A stretch of 40,483 nt of DNA from Anaerolineae bacterium. GTDB taxonomy: Bacteria; Chloroflexota; Anaerolineae; Anaerolineales; Villigracilaceae. Under the pieces are notes generated by a model. The model saw only the letters and a program-made list of their open reading frames with translations. It ran no database searches and had not been told where the DNA came from. The DNA is taken from the NCBI GenBank assembly GCA_022616105.1, contig JAKEFL010000356.1, positions 1 to 40,483 on the forward strand. The letters are read 5' to 3'. The position numbers were made by a program, and so were the translations under genes. Below, piece by piece: positions 7,467 through 15,000 of the stretch (position 1 is the first letter of the stretch; every line of letters starts with the position of its first letter).

Positions 7467-8621
7467 ATGAAAATCCTCACTGTTCTTACTTATTACCGTC
7501 CACATACGTCAGGTCTCACGATTTATGCTGAGCGGCTGGCGCGCGCATTTGCCAAACGCGGTCACCAAGTGACGGTGATGACCACGCAATTCGATCCATC
7601 GCTGCCGCGCGAAGAAACAATAGACGGTGTCAAAGTGACCCGCGTGCCTGTGGCAGCGCGCGTGAGCAAGGGTGTGATTGCTCCCACTATAGGACTTGTC
7701 GCTACAAAGCTAGTTGCGCAAAATGATGTTGTCCAGATGCACTTACCTCAATTCGACGCGCCGGGCGTTGCGTTGCGTGGTCGTCTCTTTGGCAAGCCAG
7801 CCGTGCTCACTTATCACTGTGACTTATTATTACCGCCAGGACTCTTCAACCGTGTCGTAAATACAGTCGTTGATTTAATGAACAATACGGCGGGGATTTT
7901 GTCGAATCACATCGTGACCTATACAAAGGATTACGCGGACAATTCCCCATATCTTTCACGTTACGCCTCAAAACTGACCCCGATCCTGCCTCCGGTCGAA
8001 TTGCCGGATCCACTCCCCGGCGCGGTCGAGGCGTTTGCAAAGGCACATTACATTAAAGAGAGGCATCCTGTCATTGGCATGGCTGCGCGCTTCGCCGCTG
8101 AAAAGGGGATCGAAGTCTTGCTGGATGCGCTTCCAATGATTCTAAAGAAATATCCGAAGGCACAGGTGTTATTCGCGGGGACGTATCAAAACGTAATGGG
8201 CGAGCAGGCTTATTCAGATCGCCTCATGCCGCGCATCCACGAATATGAAGCTGCAGGTCATTGGACTTTTTTGGGAAACCTTGAACCTGTTCAAATGGCA
8301 GCGTTCTATTCTAATCTGGATGTATTAACTGTTCCATCGTTGAACTCGACTGAGGCCTTTGGACTGGTCCAGATCGAAGCGATGATGAACAGTGTGCCAT
8401 GCGTGCCATCCGCGCTGCCGGGGGTGAGACAGCCTGTCATGATGCATGGAATGGGACGCGTCGCCAAAATTGGGGATTCGGCTGATTTAGCGGAATCAAT
8501 CCTTGAGGTCCTGAATGAACCGCAAAAATTCCGCGGAGATGTGGAATCCATTAAGAAGTCATACAATCCCGATTCGATTGCACAGGAATATGAGAAGTTA
8601 TTCAAGAGGTTGATGGGGTAA
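7467..8621 (+). CDS. Glycosyltransferase family 4 (GT-B fold)
   Basis: A 384-residue cytosolic or membrane-associated glycosyltransferase. The N-terminal acceptor domain starts MKILTVLTYYRPHTSGLTIY, typical of GT4. The C-terminal donor domain begins near residue 195 with GMAARFAAEKGIEVLLDAL. The family signature E-x7-E is in TEAFGLVQIEAMMN near residues 294-302. These enzymes transfer a sugar from a nucleotide-sugar donor with retention, typically onto a lipid-linked glycan. Neighbouring epimerase, phosphotransferase-like and methyltransferase genes support a surface glycan role. Donor and acceptor cannot be read from sequence. Confidence 0.93.
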   Translation: MKILTVLTYYRPHTSGLTIYAERLARAFAKRGHQVTVMTTQFDPSLPREETIDGVKVTRVPVAARVSKGVIAPTIGLVATKLVAQNDVVQMHLPQFDAPGVALRGRLFGKPAVLTYHCDLLLPPGLFNRVVNTVVDLMNNTAGILSNHIVTYTKDYADNSPYLSRYASKLTPILPPVELPDPLPGAVEAFAKAHYIKERHPVIGMAARFAAEKGIEVLLDALPMILKKYPKAQVLFAGTYQNVMGEQAYSDRLMPRIHEYEAAGHWTFLGNLEPVQMAAFYSNLDVLTVPSLNSTEAFGLVQIEAMMNSVPCVPSALPGVRQPVMMHGMGRVAKIGDSADLAESILEVLNEPQKFRGDVESIKKSYNPDSIAQEYEKLFKRLMG

Positions 8622-8730
8622 TGAAAGCAGGCAGGTCTGCCCTTTTCAGAGAAGATATTTCTGACTACCTTCAATCATTGCGATAAGAACTTAATTTCGG
8701 TGCGGTCAGGAAGAGCCGAAAAATGTCTGC

Positions 8731-8736
8731 TAAAAT
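8731..8736 (+). promoter_or_regulatory. -10 hexamer, leaderless start of methyltransferase gene
   Basis: TAAAAT ends 8 bases before the ATG at 8745. No Shine-Dalgarno sequence is present between the hexamer and the ATG, so the mRNA probably starts at or next to the start codon. Confidence 0.5.
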
Positions 8737-8744
8737 AGACCTTT

Positions 8745-9587
8745 ATGATGAAATCATCTCACACCGAAACACAAAGCCAGCCACTCAACATTGAAAGTGT
8801 AAAATCCAAAGATTTTTTATGGCTGAATATTCGAGATTTGCCCTACTTTCGTTCTTTACTGCGGGCAGTGGAAGCGCAGTTTTATCAGGATATCGATCTT
8901 ACAGCTCCTACACTGGATCTCGGCTGCGGGGAAGGACACTTCGCTGATCTGACCTTCGACCGAAAAATCCAGATGGGTTTGGATCCTTCGCGCGAGTCAC
9001 TCCAGGAAGCGAGAATGCGCCAAGCCTATTATCTGCTGGCTGAGGCTGATGCCGGCCGGATGCCCTACCCTGACGGATATTTCGCCAGCGTTTTTAGCAA
9101 TTCAGTGCTTGAGCATATCCCACACGTGGAGCAGGTATTAAGCGAAACAGCTCGTGTATTGAAACCGGATGCATTATTCGTGTTCTGTGTACCCAATCAC
9201 CGTTTCAATGATTTTCTCTCGATAGCCATGTTTCTGGATAAACTCCGGCTCACTGCACTCGCAAAACTCTACCGTACCTTTTTTACCTATATTTCCCGTC
9301 ATCGTCATATGGACAGCCCTGAAACCTGGAAGAGCCGCCTGGAGCAGGCCGGATTTGTAGTTGAGAAATGGTGGCACTATTTTCCGCCGAATGCTCTGGC
9401 AATGCTCGAATGGGGGCATTACTTCGGGTTGCCATCACTGATCATGCACAAGCTTACCGGTCGATGGATCCTTGTTCGCGAGTACTGGAATCTAATGCCG
9501 GTCTATCGCTGGCTACAACCATATGCAAAGGCTGTTGCCTCTGACGATGGTGTATGTACATTCTATATTGCCCGGCGAATTGGATAA
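8745..9587 (+). CDS. Class I SAM-dependent methyltransferase
   Basis: 280 residues. LDLGCGEGHFAD near residue 63 is motif I, the SAM-binding glycine loop. GLDPS is the acidic strand-2 motif. VFSNSVLEHIPHVEQVL near residue 117 fits motif IV/V of the Methyltransf_11 group. The C-terminal half contains aromatic and basic helices (WKSRLEQAGFVVEKWWHYFPP) that often bind lipid or glycan acceptors. In this context it probably methylates a sugar or glycolipid, but the acceptor is not readable. A second ATG lies one codon downstream (8748). The gene is preceded by a -10 hexamer with no ribosome binding site. Confidence 0.88.
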   Translation: MMKSSHTETQSQPLNIESVKSKDFLWLNIRDLPYFRSLLRAVEAQFYQDIDLTAPTLDLGCGEGHFADLTFDRKIQMGLDPSRESLQEARMRQAYYLLAEADAGRMPYPDGYFASVFSNSVLEHIPHVEQVLSETARVLKPDALFVFCVPNHRFNDFLSIAMFLDKLRLTALAKLYRTFFTYISRHRHMDSPETWKSRLEQAGFVVEKWWHYFPPNALAMLEWGHYFGLPSLIMHKLTGRWILVREYWNLMPVYRWLQPYAKAVASDDGVCTFYIARRIG

Positions 9588-9593
9588 GTGGAG

Positions 9594-9678
9594 TTCGCTC
9601 AAGCCGCCGTCCACCTTCGGCACCTCCGGCAAGGCGGCGGCGTCCTCGCCGCCGAGAGCAGATTTCTTAAAGCACTTT
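9594..9678. repeat. GC-rich CTCAAGCCGCCG element, copy 2 (long form)
   Basis: It starts TTCGCTCAAGCCGCCGTCC and ends GCCGCCGAGAGCAGATTT...AAAGCACTTT, as in 5252-5316. An extra ACCTTCGGCACCTCCGGC segment lies inside. It sits directly after the methyltransferase stop. Confidence 0.8.
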
Positions 9679-9738
9679 CCGATAACCACTTAATAAAGAG
9701 AACTGAGAAGCTAAAAGAGGAGTGTTCAGTAAAGAAAG

Positions 9739-11961
9739 ATGAATGACGAAATAAAAGAGACCGATCCATTGGAAGAGCCCAGTGTGCTTGATTACGTTAA
9801 ATCACTCTTTCGATTTGGCAATGGCGAAAGGATTCAGATCCCTTCTTTTGTGGAAGCTGAGCAGGAAGAATCTCAGCCCGCTCCATTCACTTTGACACAG
9901 CCTGAAATAATACCTGCTTCTGAACAAAGACTTCAATCTTTCGACAAAATTCAGGATGAGCCGTCACCCTTTACCCCTCATCCTTCCACGCCTTTCCCCT
10001 GGCGTTCCCTGTTTGCACTTTTCCTTGCGCTGCTCGGACAAAATTTCTTCGAGCCACCACAGACTTCTCTAAGCATCGGATATGCTTTTTATATCGCCAC
10101 ATTTTCCTTGCTTGGTTGGGCAATTTATCGCGGCGAATGGACTCTGGCTCCGCTTCCGCCTTCTTCCGAAGGCACAGATCCGCTCACGTATCGCCCACTT
10201 CCTTTATTCATCAGCATTGCGTTGGCATTATTGGCATTTATTATATTGGGTGACAACCTGTTCACTTTTACAAATGTTGTGGTCTGGAGTTCCGCGGTTG
10301 TATTTCTCTTATCGGCACTCTGGCTAAAAGGGAAAGATACCTGGTCTCTGCAAAAAACAATCGCATTTTTCAAACGCGATCCGTGGACGATCAATATCTC
10401 GCGTTGGACGCTGCTCCTGCTGGCTGCAACCGCGCTGGTGTTTTTCTTCCGTTTTTATCAGACCGTTGGCGTGCCACCTGAACCATTTAGCGATCATGCG
10501 GAGAAGATACTTGATGTCTATGATATTTCACAGGGGCAAACGTCTATCTTCTTCATTCGCAATACGGGTCGTGAAGGCTTCCAAATGTATTGGACTCTGC
10601 TGGTTGCCAGGATTTTTGGCACAGGTCTTTCCTTCACCAGCCTTAAACTTGGCACAGCGATTCTTGGCTTTTTGACGTTGCCCTTTGTTTATTTGCTCGG
10701 AAAAGAGATCGGCGGGGCGCGCGTGGGACTGTTCGCTTTTATATTGACCGGGATTAGCTACTGGCCCAATGTGATCAGCCGCGTGGGATTGCGCTTCCCG
10801 TTGTATCCACTCTTCGTCGCGCTCACGCTTCTTTTTCTTATCCGCGGCTTGCGGACGCGTAACCGGAACGATTTCCTCCTCTCGGGCCTTTTTTTGGGAA
10901 TCGGCTTGCACGGATACAGCGCCATGCGGATCGTCCCGTTCGTTGTGGTTGCCATATTCGTGTTGTACTGGTTTCATTCCCAATCACAGGGCGCACGCAG
11001 GGAATTACCCATCTGGTTGACGATTCTCGCACTTGTATCCATGTTTGTCTTCCTGCCGCTTTTGCGATACTGGATGGATTATCCTGCAGAATATGGATAT
11101 CGGGTTTCCACACGCATGACCGGCCTCGAGCAGTCGATCACCGAACCTATCCCGAAAATCTTCCTTTCGAACGTCTGGAACGCGCTCAAGATGTTCAACT
11201 ATGATAATGGCGAGGTCTGGGTCGCCTCTGTGACCCAGCGCCCCGCGCTGGATGTTATCTCCGGCGCGCTATTCCTGATCGGCTTGGTACTGGTCATTGT
11301 TCGCTACATACGCAACCGTCACTGGCTTGATCTGCTTTTGCTGGTTTCCATTCCACTGCTGCAATTGCCGTCCACTCTTTCGCTGGCGTTCCCAAACGAA
11401 AACCCCACGCTCAATCGCGCGGGTGCTGCGTATATACCGGCATTCATCCTCGGGGCGATGGCGCTTGATGGCCTGCTGACCAGCTTCGGGCGTGGAAGGA
11501 TGCGAAGCGTCCTCGTGTGGATAATCTCAGGAGTCCTGCTTTATGCCTCTGCTTCCCAAAGTTATGACCTGGTCTTCCGGGAATATAAAGAGTTTTTCCG
11601 CGAGGCTTCATGGAATACATCCGATATAGCCAGGGTGATCAAGGAGTTCGAACTAACTTTTGGCAGGACAGATACCATATGGGTGGTGCCGTTCCCACAT
11701 TGGGTAGATACCCGCCTGCCGGCCGTTTGGGTGGGCATTCCAGATCGCGACATGGCGATGTGGCGTGAGAACCTGCCAGACACGGTAGAATTAACAGGAC
11801 CAAAGCTATTTATGGTGAAGGCTGATGTTGAAAACCCGGACGGGAACGATCAGGAATCATTGAACGTCTTGCGAGAGCTATACCCAAATGGGCAGTTGCG
11901 AATGTTTGACTCAGACGTGCCCAGGCATGATTTCTGGATTTTTCTTGTGCCAAATCAATAA
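9739..11961 (+). CDS. GT39/PMT-like multi-pass glycosyltransferase
   Basis: 740 residues. Residues 1-85 are hydrophilic and acidic, with no signal peptide, and should be cytosolic. About twelve membrane helices follow, then a soluble C-terminal domain from about residue 620. After the first helix group an external loop carries VPPEPFSDHAEKILDVYDI, the position where GT39/ArnT-like enzymes carry the acidic catalytic motif. The block LNRAGAAYIPAFILGAMALDG is typical of this fold. Such enzymes move a sugar from a polyprenyl-phosphate donor to a protein or lipid on the outer face of the membrane. The donor is unknown. A cloverleaf-like repeat separates it from the next gene. Confidence 0.78.
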   Translation: MNDEIKETDPLEEPSVLDYVKSLFRFGNGERIQIPSFVEAEQEESQPAPFTLTQPEIIPASEQRLQSFDKIQDEPSPFTPHPSTPFPWRSLFALFLALLGQNFFEPPQTSLSIGYAFYIATFSLLGWAIYRGEWTLAPLPPSSEGTDPLTYRPLPLFISIALALLAFIILGDNLFTFTNVVVWSSAVVFLLSALWLKGKDTWSLQKTIAFFKRDPWTINISRWTLLLLAATALVFFFRFYQTVGVPPEPFSDHAEKILDVYDISQGQTSIFFIRNTGREGFQMYWTLLVARIFGTGLSFTSLKLGTAILGFLTLPFVYLLGKEIGGARVGLFAFILTGISYWPNVISRVGLRFPLYPLFVALTLLFLIRGLRTRNRNDFLLSGLFLGIGLHGYSAMRIVPFVVVAIFVLYWFHSQSQGARRELPIWLTILALVSMFVFLPLLRYWMDYPAEYGYRVSTRMTGLEQSITEPIPKIFLSNVWNALKMFNYDNGEVWVASVTQRPALDVISGALFLIGLVLVIVRYIRNRHWLDLLLLVSIPLLQLPSTLSLAFPNENPTLNRAGAAYIPAFILGAMALDGLLTSFGRGRMRSVLVWIISGVLLYASASQSYDLVFREYKEFFREASWNTSDIARVIKEFELTFGRTDTIWVVPFPHWVDTRLPAVWVGIPDRDMAMWRENLPDTVELTGPKLFMVKADVENPDGNDQESLNVLRELYPNGQLRMFDSDVPRHDFWIFLVPNQ

Positions 11962-11962
11962 C

Positions 11963-12089
11963 ACTCGGTGGTTGAGTAGTCCCGCGAGATTTTTGCGGGA
12001 CGTATCGAAACCACCTATTAGCAAAAATACTTTATGTAATATGCTGGTTTCGATATGGCGGACGAACACCGCCTACTCAACCAGCGAGT
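11963..12089. repeat. 127-base GGTTGAGTAG element with cloverleaf-like folding
   Basis: The outer arms ACTCGGTGGTTGAGTAG (11963-11979) and CTACTCAACCAGCGAGT (12073-12089) pair with one mismatch. Inside are three stems: TCCCGC/GCGGGA (11980-11985, 11995-12000), TATCGAAACCA/TGGTTTCGATA (12003-12013, 12045-12055) and GGCGG/CCGCC (12057-12061, 12069-12073). It fills the whole gap between the two GT39-type genes. A partial relative (GGTGGTTGAG...TCGAAACC) lies at 24936-24963. No coding capacity: a non-autonomous palindromic element. Confidence 0.85.
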
Positions 12090-12098
12090 AATTAATCA

Positions 12099-15000
12099 AT
12101 GAATCGAGATAAATACTTCTGGCTTTATGATGTTCTCTTCCTGCTTGTGCTTGTACTGGCAGGCTATTTGCGTTTGACAGGTGTGGATTGGGGTGAGGCA
12201 CAGCACCAGCATCCTGATGAAAATCATTTCACCAGTGTGCTCGAAAGCCTGCGCGCGCATGAATGTGATGACCCAGCCATTCCCGTGGAAGCATGCCCGC
12301 CAGAGCAAAAACGCTGGATCAGTATCGGGGACTATTTTAACTCTTCTACTTCAACGCTGAATCAATATAATCGTGGCTTCTCCTTTTATGTCTATGGCAA
12401 CCTGCCAATGACCATTACCCGCATTGCCGCGGAAGCCTTCGATCAAACAAACTTAAGAATATTCGGCCGTCAGGTCTCCGCGCTCACAGACCTGCTTGCT
12501 ATTTTGTTCCTATACCTGATCGTCTCGCACATGTATGGACGACATGTTGGACTCCTTGCATCCTTATTCTCAGCATTGACAGTGATGCAGATCCAGCAAT
12601 CCCATTTCTTTACGGTGGATTTGTTTGTTAACACGTTTGCATTTATCGCAATCTATTTTGCGGTCTTGATTTTGGAGAATAAGACAGAGAGTGGAAAGGA
12701 TGGATTGGAGGCTCCTGTCGCTGTGCCAGGGAGTGTTAGTGACTCTGGTGGGATGGGAGATAACTTGCAATCTATCGTCTCTGATACACAATTCACAAAC
12801 ATTCAATCCCCAATTTCCAGTTCTCCAATTATTAATTTCCGGTCGCTGATCTCTGATCGAGACTTCCTGTTTAGCCTTGGCTTTGGTGTCGCGTATGGTA
12901 TGGCATTGGCGTCCAAAGTCAATATATATCCATTGGCAATTCTATTACCAGCCGCGTTTGTGCTGCGCTATGTTATCAATAAAAAAGAAGCTGCTGCGTT
13001 AGGCGGCGTCCCCGCCGCCGGTACCGCTGCGCGGCATCTTCGAGACGGCGGCTTGGGCATTTCCAATTACTGGTTGATCATTCTTGCCTGTCTGATCGCT
13101 GGTGGACTGGTGTCATTCATCTCCTTCCGGATCTTCCAGCCCTATGCCTTCGATGGATTACTGCCCAGTGAACAATGGATCACGAATATTCAGGAACAAC
13201 GCGCACAAGCTACGGGCGAGGGAGACGTTCCGTGGAACTTGCAATGGGCGCGGCGCACTCATTTATATTCGTTCACGAACTTAACACTTTACGGTCTTGG
13301 GCTTCCGCTTGGCATTCTCGCCTGGGCTGGCTTTCTCTATATGGGCTGGCGCATCCTCAAAGGCGAATGGCGTCACGCTTTGCTCTGGGGATGGACGGCA
13401 ATTTATTTCCTCTGGCAGTCTCTTCAGTTCAACCCAACGATGCGCTATCAACTGCCGATCTATCCGCTGTTGGTGATGATGGCAGCCTGGGTGGTATTCC
13501 AGCCGATCCGCAATAGACAAGACTCAATTGATACGCAACACATAATACGCAATACACAATACTCCCTACGTAATCCGTACTTCGTATTGCGTACCCTCAT
13601 TACCATCATCGTCGTTGGCTTAACCGCCGCCTGGGCATTTGCCTTTCACAGCATCTATTTGCGACCCGAACCCCGTATCGCAGCTTCACGCTGGATCTAT
13701 CAGAATGTTCCTAGTCCCATTAATTTGAAGATTGAAAGAACAGATGCCCCAATATACAATCAGCCTCTATCATTTCCTGCCGGAATTTATATCCAGCCAG
13801 ATTCACCATATCAGACCACATTCACTGCCCAAAACGATGGTTTGTTAAAGGAAATTCTGCTCGCTCATGTTGCGACTGCTCCAGATCAAGCATCGTCACA
13901 GCTGTATTTGACTATATGGCAAGACCTGAACGCTCCGCAGCCTCTTGCATCAGCTTTTACAACAATGCCATTTGAGAATGAGTTGAATGGTATATCGCAA
14001 GTAGCCAATTTCGATCAATCTCCTGTTTTAACAGCGAATCAAATCTATTATCTGAAGTTGGAAACGAACGTTCCTGATGGAAGAGTGAACGTCTGTGGTC
14101 CCCTGAATATATTGATTCAGGGTGTCGATCAGGAAATGGAACAAGTCATTGATCTATCAGCACCCTGTACTGTTGGTCCTGACACTCCATATATAGCAAC
14201 GTTTATTCCACAAACTACGGGCACCCTCAATACAATTGTGCTGGAACATGTTACAAATCTAAATTCAACTGCAATGTCCAACGCCCGCACTTTAAGTCTT
14301 TTTATTTCAAAGCAGCCAAATTCAACGGTTGAGGAATCGATCGCAAGAGCTTCCCTGACCGGGAATTTTGCGGCGTCTCAGGACCCGCGTGGTGATTCAT
14401 ATACCTTAACCCTTGATCAGCCTATTGAAGTCGAACGCGATACACAATATTACCTTCAACTTGAAGTCGATTCCGGCTTGCTTTCCTTAACCGGCGCATC
14501 CATCTCAAACGAAACAGATTACGACTATGGACTCCCTTTCCGCCTGGACAGCTACGACGCATTCGGCGGTATCTATCGCGGTGACCTCAACTTGCAAGTC
14601 TATTGGGACGATAATGCGGAGAAACTCACTCGTTTTGTAACAACGCTCGACCAGACCGATACCATCTTCATCCCCACCAATCATCAATACGCGCAGATCA
14701 CGCGCGTGACGGAACGATACCCGCTTACCACACTTTACTATCGCGAGCTGATTGGCTGTCCAGAAGACAAGGATATCATCTGGTGTTATCACACCGCGAA
14801 ACCGGACCAGTTCAAAGGTCGATTAGGATTCGATCTCGTTGCCGTCTTTGAAACGTATCCAACGCTTGGTCCAATCGTCATCAATGATCAGTGGGCAGAG
14901 GAAGCCTTCACGTTCTACGATCATCCAAAAGTGTTGATCTTCAAAAAGGGTGAAGATTTCAACGTCGCGCAAGTACAGTCCATTCTCAGCACTGTGGATT

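Noticed and set aside
8622-8660. Terminator after the GT4 gene (GGCAGGTCTGCC then CTTTTC)
   Set aside because: The stem would be only 4-5 bp with almost no loop, and the T-run is short; too weak to call.
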